DNA of 64,000 nt from Thiospirillum jenense (GCF_014145225.1 NZ_JABVCQ010000004.1:1-64000), one strand, 5' to 3'. Positions 31,175 through 40,387 are shown, counted from the first letter of the stretch. Notes: generated by a model not told the origin, from the letters alone. A program made the numbers and translations.

Positions 31175-31924
31175 GTGACACCACTCGTTTTATTACCCGG
31201 CTGGGGCATGAGTGCCGCCGTGTGGCGCACCTTGCCGCCCACCATCGCAGCGCATCACCCACGCCACCCGCTCGACCTCCCCGGCCACGGTCACGCCGCC
31301 GCGCAACCCGTCCCCGCCACCCTCGCCGATTGGGCAATTGACTGCCTCAGCCGCGCCCCCGAGCGGGCGATTTGGCTGGGCTGGTCACTCGGCGGACTGG
31401 TGGCGCAGCAAGCGGCAGTGCAAGCCCCCGAGCGCGTCGCGGCGCTGATCCTCGTCACCAGCAGCGCGTGTTTTGTGCAACAACCCGACTGGCCGGCCGC
31501 CATTCCCGTTCACATTTTGGAACGATTTCACGCCGCGCTCGTCGCTGATCCAGCCGTCACGCTCGACCAATTTCTCGCGTTACAAGTTCTCAACAGCAAT
31601 GCGGCGCGTGACACGTTACGCCACCTGCGCAGCGCGTTAGCCGACAGCCCCGCGCCAGCAGCGGCCGCGCTCGCCACCGGGTTAAATCTGTTGCGCAACA
31701 GTGACTTACGTCCGCACCTGCGCCAGCTACGCCAACCGACGCTGTGGTTATTGGGCGAACGCGATACACTGGTACCCGCTCGCGTCGCCGCCGATTTGGC
31801 GCACTGGATGCCCGCCAGTCACCAGCGTGTGATCGCCGGCAGTGGTCACGCGCCCTGGCTGTCACATCCTGATGAGACCGCCGCCGTGACGAACGATTTT
31901 TTACAAGCAATGACAGAGAGTTAG
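31175..31924 (+). CDS. bioH: pimeloyl-[ACP] methyl ester esterase BioH
   Basis: An alpha/beta hydrolase that removes the methyl group from pimeloyl-ACP methyl ester, ending the BioC-BioH route to the biotin precursor. The protein of 249 residues has LVLLPGWGMSAAVW (oxyanion region), the nucleophile elbow GWSLGG, the acid in LLGERDTLVPA and the histidine in IAGSGHAPWLSHP. It starts at GTG. It lies directly upstream of bioC and bioD. This is one of the most GC-rich parts of the window. Confidence 0.93.
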   Translation: MTPLVLLPGWGMSAAVWRTLPPTIAAHHPRHPLDLPGHGHAAAQPVPATLADWAIDCLSRAPERAIWLGWSLGGLVAQQAAVQAPERVAALILVTSSACFVQQPDWPAAIPVHILERFHAALVADPAVTLDQFLALQVLNSNAARDTLRHLRSALADSPAPAAAALATGLNLLRNSDLRPHLRQLRQPTLWLLGERDTLVPARVAADLAHWMPASHQRVIAGSGHAPWLSHPDETAAVTNDFLQAMTES

Positions 31925-31927
31925 CGC

Positions 31928-32866
31928 ATGATGGCGCCACCGCCGCCCCCCGCTCCACCGATTGACAAATCCGCCGCCCGCCGCGCATTTGACCGCGCTG
32001 CGCCGCACTACGATCAATACGCCATCCTGCAACAGGAACTCAACTGCCGCCTGCTCGAACGGCTCGATCTGCTGCGCATTCAACCGCAACGCATTCTCGA
32101 TCTAGGTTGCGGCACCGGCACCGCGTTACCCGACCTGTGCCGCCGCTACCCAACTGCCGAGGTGATCGCGCTCGATTTTGCCCCGGCCATGTTGACCTGC
32201 GCTCGGCAACAACTGTTGACCAATCAATCAGTTGCGCCAACAACTGCGCCGTCGCCCGTGCAATTTTTATGCGCGGACGTGGACGCGCTACCGCTGGCGC
32301 CGCGCAGCGTTGACCTGATTTTCAGCAATGCCACGCTGCAATGGTCAAATGCGCTGGAGGCGACGCTGGCAACGCTGGCGCAGGTGTTACGCCCCGGCGG
32401 TGCATTCCTGTTTAACACCTTCGGCGTGGACACCTTGCACGAGTTGCGCAGCGCCTGGGCGGCGGTGGACAGCCACCCGCACGTCAGCGAATTTTTTGAT
32501 CTGCACGACATCGGCGACGCGCTGCTGCGGGTGGGATTTGCCGAGCCGGTGATGGATGCGGAACGGATCGTGATGACTTATGCCAACTTGCGTGATTTGA
32601 TGCGCGACCTCAAAGGCATCGGTGCGCACAATCCGTTACACCAGCGCGCTCGCGGTCTGACCAGTCGCGCACGGTTTGCGGCACTGGAGCGGGCGTATCA
32701 ACCGTGGCGCCATCCCGACGGGCGGTGGCCGGCAACGTGGGAGGTGACTTACGGCTTGGCGTGGCAGGCGACAGTTGCGCAATCCCGCCCGAGCGTCGCA
32801 GTGGCGTTACCGCTCACCCCGCGCCAGCAGTGTCAACCACCTGACGCAACGGCGGTGCAATCGTGA
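31928..32866 (+). CDS. bioC: malonyl-ACP O-methyltransferase BioC
   Basis: A SAM-dependent methyltransferase that caps malonyl-ACP so fatty-acid synthesis can build the pimeloyl chain. The protein of 312 residues has ARRAFDRAAPHYDQYA, the SAM-binding LDLGCGTGTALPDL, LDFAPAMLTCAR, and the family stretch FSNATLQWSNALEATL followed by GGAFLFNTFG. The proline-rich first 11 residues and a non-conserved 30-residue tail are extra. It begins 3 bases after bioH, and its stop overlaps the GTG start of bioD. Confidence 0.93.
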   Translation: MMAPPPPPAPPIDKSAARRAFDRAAPHYDQYAILQQELNCRLLERLDLLRIQPQRILDLGCGTGTALPDLCRRYPTAEVIALDFAPAMLTCARQQLLTNQSVAPTTAPSPVQFLCADVDALPLAPRSVDLIFSNATLQWSNALEATLATLAQVLRPGGAFLFNTFGVDTLHELRSAWAAVDSHPHVSEFFDLHDIGDALLRVGFAEPVMDAERIVMTYANLRDLMRDLKGIGAHNPLHQRARGLTSRARFAALERAYQPWRHPDGRWPATWEVTYGLAWQATVAQSRPSVAVALPLTPRQQCQPPDATAVQS

Positions 32867-33552
32867 CCGGCCGCGGCGTGTTCATCACCGGTACCGATAC
32901 CGGCTGCGGTAAAACCTTGATTAGTTTAGGCATCATGGCCGCATTGCAGCAGCGCGGGTACACCGTGTTGGGCATGAAACCGGTGGCGAGCGGCTGTGAC
33001 CGCGACGCGCAGGGCGGGTTAATTAACGCCGATGCCCGCGCATTGCAGGCGCAGAGCAGTCGCCCGGTCGCCTATTCCACCATCAACCCGTTTGCGTTCG
33101 CGCTGCCGCTGGCGCCACCGCTGGCCGCCGCGCACGCCGGGCGAATTATTCAACCTGATCTGATCCGCACCGCGTATGCCCAACTGCGCAACCAAGCCGA
33201 CTGGGTGATTGTCGAGGGGATCGGCGGCTGGCGGGTGCCGTTGACCGCCGACTTTGCCGTGAGTGATCTGCCCAATTGGTTGGAAATACCGGTGATCTTG
33301 ACCGTCGGGCTGCGGCTGGGTTGTGTCAATCACGCGCTGTTGACCGCCGAGCGGTTAATTGCCGACCGCGTCCCGCTGATCGGCTGGATCGGCAGCAGCG
33401 TTGATCCGGACATGGTCGCGGCTGACGAGACCTGCGCGCTGTTGACCGAGTTACTGCCGCGGCCGTGCCTCGGCGTGATTCCGCATTTGACCGCCCCGAA
33501 TGCGGGCGCAGTGGCGGAATACCTAGACATCACGCCACTGGAATCACCGTAA
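32863..33552 (+). CDS. bioD: dethiobiotin synthetase
   Basis: Closes the ureido ring of dethiobiotin from DAPA, CO2 and ATP. The protein of 229 residues has the P-loop ITGTDTGCGKTLIS, LGMKPVASGC, EGIGGWRVPL and the C-terminal GVIPHLTAPN segment. It starts at a GTG overlapping the bioC stop by four bases. bioA, bioF and bioB are not in the window. The biotin genes share a GC-rich, CTG-rich style. Confidence 0.95.
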   Translation: MTGRGVFITGTDTGCGKTLISLGIMAALQQRGYTVLGMKPVASGCDRDAQGGLINADARALQAQSSRPVAYSTINPFAFALPLAPPLAAAHAGRIIQPDLIRTAYAQLRNQADWVIVEGIGGWRVPLTADFAVSDLPNWLEIPVILTVGLRLGCVNHALLTAERLIADRVPLIGWIGSSVDPDMVAADETCALLTELLPRPCLGVIPHLTAPNAGAVAEYLDITPLESP

Positions 33553-33608
33553 ACTGCGCACTCATGTTATGCTCATCAGTCAATCACTTCGCCGGGATTC
33601 ATGCCGCC

Positions 33609-34502
33609 ATGTCAGCACAGCGCGTCGGTTTATTGACCGGGATCGCCATTTTTCTGACCATTATCAGCACCAGTTTCACCAGTGGCTGCGCTTCCTCGGC
33701 GGCGATTCCAGTTGATGAAGTCGCATTGACAGAACCAGCCGCCACCGCGCCGCTCCCCTTTCCCGAAGAACTGCCCTACCGCAAACGCAAAGGCGGGTAT
33801 CCATCGCTGGCACCGCTGCTGGCGCGGATCACGCCGGCGGTGGTCAACGTGTCAGTGTTTTCGGAAGTGGTGACGGAAGATCACCCGATCTTGCGCGATC
33901 CCGAATTCCGCCGCTTTTTAGAAAAATTCGATTTACCGCTGCCCAGTTTGGAAGAAGAAGAATCCGGCTTACAACGCCGCCAAAGCATCGCCTCGGGACT
34001 GATTGTTGATGCGCGGCGCGGCTATGTATTAACCAACGCGCATGTCGTTGAAAATTCAGATGATATTGTCGTCACGCTCAAAGATCGCCGCAGTTTCAAA
34101 GCCTATCTCATTGGCAGCGACGCCCGCGCCGACATCGCCGTTTTACGCATTCCACCCGTGCAAGCGCCCAAATTGCGCTTCGCCAATTCAGATGAATTAG
34201 AAGTGGGCGATTTTGTTATTGCCATTGGCAATCCATTCGGCTTGGGTCAAACCGTCACCTCAGGGATTGTCAGCGCGGTTGGGCGGACGGGAATTGCCGA
34301 CAATAGCATGGGCGAATTGGTTCAAACCGATGCGTCAATAAACCCCGGCAATTCCGGCGGGCCGTTAATTAACTTAGCCGGTGAAGTGGTCGGGATTAAC
34401 ACCGCGTTAATTGGTCCGGCGGGCGGTAATGTCGGCATTGCATTTTCCGTCCCCGGCAATCGTGTCCGCGCCGCCATGGCGCGTATTATTTCGAGTCATT
34501 AA
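33609..34502 (+). CDS. HtrA/DegS-type trypsin-like serine protease without PDZ domain
   Basis: A 297-residue periplasmic or membrane-anchored protease. Residues 7-26 are hydrophobic; C27 in TSFTSGC might act as a weak lipobox, otherwise this is a signal anchor. The protease domain carries the complete triad: H145 in TNAHVVE, D175 in ADIAVLRI, S249 in NPGNSGGPL. The chain ends right after the protease domain (VPGNRVRAAMARII), where DegP and DegS continue into PDZ domains; no PDZ sequence is visible in any frame downstream. The ATG at 33609 is preferred; the frame extends upstream into bioD, and an ATG at 33564 is also possible. Confidence 0.88.
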   Translation: MSAQRVGLLTGIAIFLTIISTSFTSGCASSAAIPVDEVALTEPAATAPLPFPEELPYRKRKGGYPSLAPLLARITPAVVNVSVFSEVVTEDHPILRDPEFRRFLEKFDLPLPSLEEEESGLQRRQSIASGLIVDARRGYVLTNAHVVENSDDIVVTLKDRRSFKAYLIGSDARADIAVLRIPPVQAPKLRFANSDELEVGDFVIAIGNPFGLGQTVTSGIVSAVGRTGIADNSMGELVQTDASINPGNSGGPLINLAGEVVGINTALIGPAGGNVGIAFSVPGNRVRAAMARIISSH

Positions 34503-34682
34503 ACCCAATTAAAACTGGTGCTGTTCTGTATTGGAGATAACTCAATTGTTATCTGGGCGGCGCGTGGTGAGGCAACTCATTTTTGTTAATACCCGCCGCG
34601 CCGCAATTCCCAACAGCAATTTCAAGATTGGTTCACCAAAACTATTTTAACTTACGATTACTTGAGCAGGTAGATCATCTCA

Positions 34683-35531
34683 GTGTTTCAACAAATGTCA
34701 GACCGCCGTCAAGGACCACGGTATCCCTGTCAATTGCGTGTAGGAATTATTTACCCAGACGGCAAAACTAAATTATTGTGGGCGCATGATATTTCTGATC
34801 GCGGATTAAGTTTGCATTGCGATCAGGGTGACGCACTAGGTACCGCATTAAAAATCGTCGTTTTTGTGTATAGCGTTGAAGCGAAAGGTCAAATTGGTAT
34901 TCACGCCAGCGCCCGCATTTGTAATTGTGTGTTTGATTCACTTGAAGGTGATTTTCGCATTGGGTTATTTATTGAAGACTTCGAGGCAGACGGCGAAGCT
35001 GCTTTTCAAGCGACGCTGGAATATATCGCCTCACCTTTAATTGTCCGGGCAAATAATGCCGGCGGCGGTGATTTCAGAAGCATCAAACGAATTGTATCGT
35101 TTCCATTGCGGCGGCGCATTAAACTGACTTTAGAAGACGGCACGTTTCTACCGGGCTGGACTGAAAATGTCACGCCCAGCATCATGCGCGTCAATTTAAC
35201 GCGCAAATTATTTGAAGACACAGTCTATGCGTTAAGCGTCCCAATTGTATTACCCAATGGCGGCGATGTTGTGACAGTACAAGCGAAAGCAACGGTGCAA
35301 GATATTACCTTCAGACCAATGGGTAGTTTTGCCACCCAATTACAAGTATTTGATTATCAAAATAATGGCGATGCGCTCTTAAAAGAAGAATTATGCCAAC
35401 GCTTCCCTGAGGCACAAGCCATGTTTGAAAATTGGAATGAACCTGAGCAGACGGCGGCACCGTCAGAAACAAATGAAACTGAAGCCCTGCAACCGCTCGC
35501 GGCTGGACGCAATAAACCCACTTCTTCTTAA
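34683..35531 (+). CDS. PilZ domain protein (putative cyclic-di-GMP effector)
   Basis: A 282-residue cytosolic protein. Near the N-terminus are the two PilZ cyclic-di-GMP binding elements: arginines in DRRQGPRYP and DISDRGLSLH (DxSxxG type), at about residues 7-15 and 36-45. A second region (about 130-240) looks like another beta-barrel, possibly a degenerate PilZ repeat. The start is uncertain: GTG at 34683 has an AGGT upstream, while ATG at 34695 gives MSDRRQGP. It lies 27 bases upstream of the DamX-like gene and may be cotranscribed with it. Confidence 0.85.
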   Translation: MFQQMSDRRQGPRYPCQLRVGIIYPDGKTKLLWAHDISDRGLSLHCDQGDALGTALKIVVFVYSVEAKGQIGIHASARICNCVFDSLEGDFRIGLFIEDFEADGEAAFQATLEYIASPLIVRANNAGGGDFRSIKRIVSFPLRRRIKLTLEDGTFLPGWTENVTPSIMRVNLTRKLFEDTVYALSVPIVLPNGGDVVTVQAKATVQDITFRPMGSFATQLQVFDYQNNGDALLKEELCQRFPEAQAMFENWNEPEQTAAPSETNETEALQPLAAGRNKPTSS

Positions 35532-35558
35532 AACCCATTAAATGATCTTGCTGCTGTT

Positions 35559-37106
35559 ATGGCACCTACTCCAGATTGTCTCACGCGCCTGCAATTAAAA
35601 CAGGACCCCTTTGCTGCTGATGCGGGCGATGTGTTTATTTACACCGATACCCTGTTAGAAAGTTTGCGGGAAATGGTATTAAATGCACTGGCGGAACCGA
35701 ATTCAATTGTTTTATTAAGCGGTGCTGCCGGTTCTGGCCGTAGTGTGCAATTGATGCAAATCTTGAGCATTCTGCCGACCTCTTTTGATTTAATTGCATT
35801 TCGTGGTCGGCGCAATACCACTTTTGCAGCAGTGGAATTAACCATTCGCAATCACTTATTAACATTAGGCATCGACGCCCCCGAATCATCATTGCGTGAA
35901 CTCTTGGGCAATCCCAATCAACCGCCAGTCAACCGTTTAATTGCCATCGATGACGCGCATTTATTAGGCGCCGACATCATTCGCCAACTCTTACGGCTGC
36001 GCAGTGACATCATTACTGCGGTTAAAACTGCTCCAAGTTTATTATTAGTGGGAACATCCGCGTCCGCCCACCAATACACCAACGCATTAGAACCGGATGA
36101 TGTCAATAACTTCAAACGTATTCAAATTCGCTCGTTTAATTTAGAACAAACCCGCAGCTATCTCATTCACCGATTGCGCATGTCCGGCTGTGATACACCT
36201 GACGCCTGGTTAAAACCAATGGAGGTTGCGCAATTATTCCAACGCAGTGAAGGATTACCGGCGGCAATTAACACGCTTGCCACTGAATGGTTAATTCGCC
36301 TATGCCGCAATTTAGAAAAAGCGGCGGCGGGCGTCACCCCGGCAGAATTACTGACCGCTGATGAGGTCACCGCCGCTGACAGTCGCACCACTGCGGCGCG
36401 ATCACCCACTGCGCCTGATGGCCTTGATGAAAAAGAGACGCCGGCCCGAGGCGTCGCTTTTTGGCGACAACGTTGGTTTGTTCCAGTTTTAACAGGACTG
36501 GGCATGGCGGCAGTATTAGTATTATTAGGGCAACAATTGGGGAAATCGCCACAAACGGGCTTTACCATCGCCATGACCACGCCGAACTACACGATTGCTC
36601 AATCGGCACCGCAAGGCTCGGCAACCGACGCGTTGGCGCAGGTGTTGACCGACGCACAAGGCCAGGTGCAGGATCAGGATTTAAAACAACAGATTGCAAC
36701 CGCTTTAGCACAATTACAACGCGATTCAAAATCGCCACAAAATTTAGAAAATGACCGACCAACCTCGCCTGCTGCCACCCCAATTGCAACAAATCCCCCA
36801 CCTGTGGCAACAGAGGCACAAATTACTCAGCCGGATGTGGCATGGTTGGCACAACAAGATTCAGCAGCCTTTGCTATTCAATTATTAACCGCAATGGAAA
36901 TACAAATTGTAAAAGATTACATTGCCCAACATCAATTGAAAGACGTTCGCATCATTCCAACGCGCAATCGGTTTATTGCGATTGTTGGCAGTTTTCCTGA
37001 TCGCACCGCGGCCGCCACCGCTGCCAGTCGTTTGCCATTAGCCGTATTAAGTCAGGGGCATTGGGTGCGGCGAATTGGTGATATTCAAGCCGAGGCGCGG
37101 CAATGA
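35559..37106 (+). CDS. DamX-like cell-division protein (AAA-like domain, one TM helix, SPOR domain)
   Basis: A 515-residue membrane protein. Residues about 1-265 form an ExeA/DamX-type AAA domain. Its P-loop reads GAAGSGRS (55-62), with R61 in place of the Walker A lysine, while a Walker B-like LIAIDDAHLL is present. A single transmembrane helix lies near 307-325 (WFVPVLTGLGMAAVLVLLG), followed by a Gln/Pro-rich linker and a C-terminal SPOR domain (about 435-505) that would bind denuded septal peptidoglycan. DamX localises to the division site in E. coli. The Arg substitution suggests weak or absent ATP hydrolysis. Confidence 0.82.
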   Translation: MAPTPDCLTRLQLKQDPFAADAGDVFIYTDTLLESLREMVLNALAEPNSIVLLSGAAGSGRSVQLMQILSILPTSFDLIAFRGRRNTTFAAVELTIRNHLLTLGIDAPESSLRELLGNPNQPPVNRLIAIDDAHLLGADIIRQLLRLRSDIITAVKTAPSLLLVGTSASAHQYTNALEPDDVNNFKRIQIRSFNLEQTRSYLIHRLRMSGCDTPDAWLKPMEVAQLFQRSEGLPAAINTLATEWLIRLCRNLEKAAAGVTPAELLTADEVTAADSRTTAARSPTAPDGLDEKETPARGVAFWRQRWFVPVLTGLGMAAVLVLLGQQLGKSPQTGFTIAMTTPNYTIAQSAPQGSATDALAQVLTDAQGQVQDQDLKQQIATALAQLQRDSKSPQNLENDRPTSPAATPIATNPPPVATEAQITQPDVAWLAQQDSAAFAIQLLTAMEIQIVKDYIAQHQLKDVRIIPTRNRFIAIVGSFPDRTAAATAASRLPLAVLSQGHWVRRIGDIQAEARQ

Positions 37107-37222
37107 AACTGTGTCAATCATCCGTTACATTCGAGCAGCAATTGCTCAAACATCATGTGAATTTTTCAATCCATCACGACGCTTGATCTAATGACATTTA
37201 ATCTCAACGAGGAGAATCAAAC

Positions 37223-37801
37223 ATGGCACTGAGTTTAAATAAAGGTGGAAATGTCAACCTGAGTAAAGAGGCGCCTAATTTAATTAACGTATTAGTGGGG
37301 TTGGGTTGGGATGCCCGCGCAACCGATGGCCAACCATTTGATTTAGATGCCAGTTTATTTATGGTTCGGGCGGATGGGCGGGTGCCGAACGATGCGTATT
37401 TTATTTTTTATAATCAAAAAAATTCACCCGAAGGTGCAATTGAACATACCGGAGATAATCAAACTGGCGCAGGTGAAGGCGATGATGAAACCGTGCATGT
37501 CACCCTATCAAAAGTCCCGACTGAAATCCAAAAATTGGTCATAGTCGTAACCATTCATGATGCCGAAATTCGCCGACAAAACTTTGGTCAAGTGAGTAAT
37601 GCGTATGTGCGCATTGTGAATCGAGATAATCAACAGGAAGTCGTCCGTTTTGATTTATCCGAAGATTATTCAACCGAGACCGCTATGATCTTTGGTGAAA
37701 TCTACCGCTATAATAATGATTGGAAATTCAAAGCAGTTGGACAAGGGTATGCCGGTGGTCTACGCGCCCTCGCATTACAACACGGCGTGAATGTCAACTA
37801 A
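37223..37801 (+). CDS. terD: TerD family stress-response protein
   Basis: A 192-residue single TerD domain. It has the start [18 protein letters not shown], the calcium-binding segments [10 protein letters not shown] and [13 protein letters not shown], and the end [19 protein letters not shown]. TerD proteins belong to the Ter system linked to tellurite, phage and membrane stress. A GAGGAG ribosome binding site precedes the ATG. It is the first of four same-strand genes (TerD, TerA-like, TerB-like, HAD). Confidence 0.95.
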   Translation: MALSLNKGGNVNLSKEAPNLINVLVGLGWDARATDGQPFDLDASLFMVRADGRVPNDAYFIFYNQKNSPEGAIEHTGDNQTGAGEGDDETVHVTLSKVPTEIQKLVIVVTIHDAEIRRQNFGQVSNAYVRIVNRDNQQEVVRFDLSEDYSTETAMIFGEIYRYNNDWKFKAVGQGYAGGLRALALQHGVNVN

Positions 37802-37834
37802 TTAAAACGAGTTATCTAACTGGGATTAGCCATT

Positions 37835-39022
37835 ATGCAATTGTCGCGTGGTCAACGAGCCAAAATTGCCGATTTAATTCCCAATGGTCAAAAATTAACG
37901 CTGGGTATCTCAATTAACGCACCGCATTTGGTGATTGACTTTGCATGTTTTGGTTTAGATGCCAATGGCAAATTGGCAGATGAACGTTACATGACCTTTT
38001 TTAATCAACCGACCACGCCCTGTGGTGGAGTGCGATTAGAAACGCCGGCGGGTGATATGGCGGGTTTTGCAATTGATTTAAGCCGGTTGCCCGCGACAAT
38101 TGAACGCCTCACCATCACGGCGGCATTGGAAAGTAATGGCGCTATGTCGCAAATTAACACCGGTCAAGTTCGGCTATTAGATGGCGGCCGCGAAACGGCG
38201 TGTTTTGCATTCAAAGGCAATGATTTTGCCCAAGAACGTGCGTTAATGTTATTAGAAATTTACCGCAAAGATGGTGTATGGCGCACCTGTGCTTTAGGGC
38301 AGGGTTTTAATGGCGGTTTAGAAGCATTAGTGAAACATTTTGGCGGTAGTGTGGCGGCTGAATCAACGCCACCAAAACCTGCAGCGCCCCCGCCGCCTTC
38401 TCCAGTGAATCTCAATAAGATCACATTAGAAAAACGCGGCAATAGCGTTTCACTCGCTAAACAAAATCAAGCGGATCACGGCGAATTAGTGGTTAATTTG
38501 AATTGGACAATGCGTAATGGTGCGCCGGCTAAAACAAGTTTTTTTGGCGGATCACGCGCCAATCATATTGATTTGGATTTGGGCTGTTTATTTGAATTAA
38601 CCAGCGGTGAACGCAGCGCGGTACAAGCTCTGGGTAATACCTTTGGCAATTATCATGCGCCGCCCTATATTGCACTGGATGCGGATGATCGCACTGGTGC
38701 GCGCAGTGAAGGTGAAAATCTGCGGATTAACGGGCAATACTGGGAGCGGATTCAACGTATTCTCGTGTATGCGTTTATCTATGAAGGGACGCCAAATTGG
38801 GCTGAGGCAAATGCGCGTATTACGATTAAAACGCCGCGTCAACCTGAAATAGAAATTCGTTTAGATTCGGCGCGTAACGATCAACCGATGTGTGCCATTG
38901 CCATGTTAGAAAACCAACGCGGTGAAATTAAAATTACCAAATTGGTTGAATACTTTCGCGGTCATCGTGAAGTGGATCAGGCGTATCATTGGCAGTTGCA
39001 ATGGACACGCGGTTCAAAATAA
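37835..39022 (+). CDS. terA: TerA-like protein with two TerD-type domains
   Basis: A 395-residue protein. The first TerD-like domain (about 1-170) has LTLGISINAPHLVIDFACFGLD and ends in ALGQGFNGGLEALVKHFG. A Pro-rich linker (about 178-192) leads to a second domain (about 195-395) with ITLEKRGNSVSLAK, HIDLDLGCLFEL and DADDRTGARSEGENL. This matches the layout of TerA. It begins 33 bases after terD and probably acts with it at the membrane; partner binding is inferred from the known Ter systems. Confidence 0.9.
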   Translation: MQLSRGQRAKIADLIPNGQKLTLGISINAPHLVIDFACFGLDANGKLADERYMTFFNQPTTPCGGVRLETPAGDMAGFAIDLSRLPATIERLTITAALESNGAMSQINTGQVRLLDGGRETACFAFKGNDFAQERALMLLEIYRKDGVWRTCALGQGFNGGLEALVKHFGGSVAAESTPPKPAAPPPPSPVNLNKITLEKRGNSVSLAKQNQADHGELVVNLNWTMRNGAPAKTSFFGGSRANHIDLDLGCLFELTSGERSAVQALGNTFGNYHAPPYIALDADDRTGARSEGENLRINGQYWERIQRILVYAFIYEGTPNWAEANARITIKTPRQPEIEIRLDSARNDQPMCAIAMLENQRGEIKITKLVEYFRGHREVDQAYHWQLQWTRGSK

Positions 39023-39052
39023 ATGGTGCGCGCATAATGCTATTGAACATCT

Positions 39053-39082
39053 TTTACACCACCAACCGTACTATGCTATAGT
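39053..39082 (+). promoter_or_regulatory. putative promoter upstream of the TerB-like gene
   Basis: TTTACA (39053-39058), then 18 bases, then TATAGT (39077-39082), about 48 bases before the TerB-like start. This would allow the TerB-like/HAD pair to be transcribed apart from terD-terA. Confidence 0.4.
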
Positions 39083-39130
39083 TGGGTTTGCTGCAATACT
39101 TAACCCATCAACTACCGAGGTCAATTAACC

Positions 39131-39586
39131 ATGAGTTTTCAAGACTTTCTCAATAATTTGAAACAAAAGGCTGGCGAATTAAAAACCGAAGCACTCAAGT
39201 TCAAAAATAAAGATTTTTTGAATGCAGCCATTAGCGGTTCGGTGCTGATTTCAATGGCGGATAGGCTGGTCTCTTCTGATGAAAAACAGAAGATGATGCA
39301 CTTTATTGAAAACTATGAAGCGCTTTCGGTGTTCACCAGTAAAGAATTGATTGAAGCCTTCCAAAACGCGATGTCGCAAATTGAATTTGACAAGGATTTA
39401 GGTGAGGCTAAGGCCTATGATGCGATTAGAAAAATGAAGGGCAATGATGACGCAGCGCGTTTAATTGTGCGCTTGATTATTGCAATTGCCGGGGCGGATG
39501 GGAATTTTGATGATACCGAAAAGCGTGTGGCGCGCAAAATTGCAATGGAATTGAATCTAAATCCCGCCGAGTTTGAATTGAACTAA
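39131..39586 (+). CDS. terB: TerB-like tellurite-resistance family protein
   Basis: A 151-residue all-helical protein. It starts MSFQDFLNNLKQKAGELK and contains the TerB metal-binding pattern: DRLVSSDEKQKM in the first half and IAIAGADGNFDDTEKRVAR in the second, each acidic loop contributing ligands. TerB associates with TerC/TerD proteins at the inner membrane in characterised systems; no TerC gene is present here. The HAD gene follows 20 bases downstream. Confidence 0.9.
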   Translation: MSFQDFLNNLKQKAGELKTEALKFKNKDFLNAAISGSVLISMADRLVSSDEKQKMMHFIENYEALSVFTSKELIEAFQNAMSQIEFDKDLGEAKAYDAIRKMKGNDDAARLIVRLIIAIAGADGNFDDTEKRVARKIAMELNLNPAEFELN

Positions 39587-39606
39587 CCGCAATTCAATAT
39601 AATACC

Positions 39607-40386
39607 GTGCGCATCGCGGTTTTTATTGATCTGGATGACACGCTGTTTCAAAGTCAACGCAAATGTCCCGTCAATGAACAGCTGCACCCGGCAGCGATTC
39701 ATATTGACGGGCGTATTCAAGCGTGGATGACGGCGAAACAGCGAATGTTGTGGCATTGTTTTAATAACGAACAAACACTGCTCATCCCCACCACGGCGCG
39801 GGATTTAACTGCCCTGCGCTGTGTGTTATTACCCTTTCATCATTATCAAATCATTGATTTTGGCGCCGTTGTTTTAAATGAAAATGGGCAGCCTGATGAA
39901 AATTGGTTAGCACGAACGCATTCCATTGCACAAGCGACTGAAGCGGATTTACGGCAATTGATCACGCTGGCGCAGCAATGGATCACGGCTAATAACTTGT
40001 CACTGCGCCTGCGTTATATTCAAGATTTCGATATACCGCTATTTGTGGTTGCGAAACATGTTGAAGAGCAGATGCAGCATTTAGATTTATTAGAACAGGC
40101 GATCTTTATTCCCTGGGTAGCCGAGCGCTCTAATACTTATCAGGTGCATCGTAATGATAATAACCTCGCCGTATTGCCGCGAGCATTAGATAAGGTTCAT
40201 GCGGTGCGTTATTTAATTGAACAATTCACCCGCGACTGGGGCGAGCTATTGACTATTGGAATTGGTGATAGTTGCAGCGATGGTGCTTTTATGGCGGCGT
40301 GTGATTACGCGATGCTGCCGCGTGAGTCACAAATCTTTACGGCGTGGATAAATGAATTGCGGCAAACCGATAAACCAATTGATTAA
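39607..40386 (+). CDS. HAD-superfamily hydrolase linked to the Ter genes
   Basis: A 259-residue cytosolic HAD phosphatase. Motif I is FIDLDDTLF with nucleophile D8 and acid/base D10; motif II TTARDLTAL; motif IV GIGDSCSDGAFMAACDYA. A cap domain is inserted between motif II and the C-terminal motifs, as in the Cof/sucrose-phosphatase type. It starts at GTG. HAD phosphatases recur in Ter operons, which supports a shared function, but the substrate is unknown. A TATAAT sits just upstream of the start (39590-39605), so a separate, nearly leaderless transcript is conceivable. Its stop is next to the convergent thiL stop. Confidence 0.85.
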   Translation: MRIAVFIDLDDTLFQSQRKCPVNEQLHPAAIHIDGRIQAWMTAKQRMLWHCFNNEQTLLIPTTARDLTALRCVLLPFHHYQIIDFGAVVLNENGQPDENWLARTHSIAQATEADLRQLITLAQQWITANNLSLRLRYIQDFDIPLFVVAKHVEEQMQHLDLLEQAIFIPWVAERSNTYQVHRNDNNLAVLPRALDKVHAVRYLIEQFTRDWGELLTIGIGDSCSDGAFMAACDYAMLPRESQIFTAWINELRQTDKPID

Positions 40387-40387
40387 A

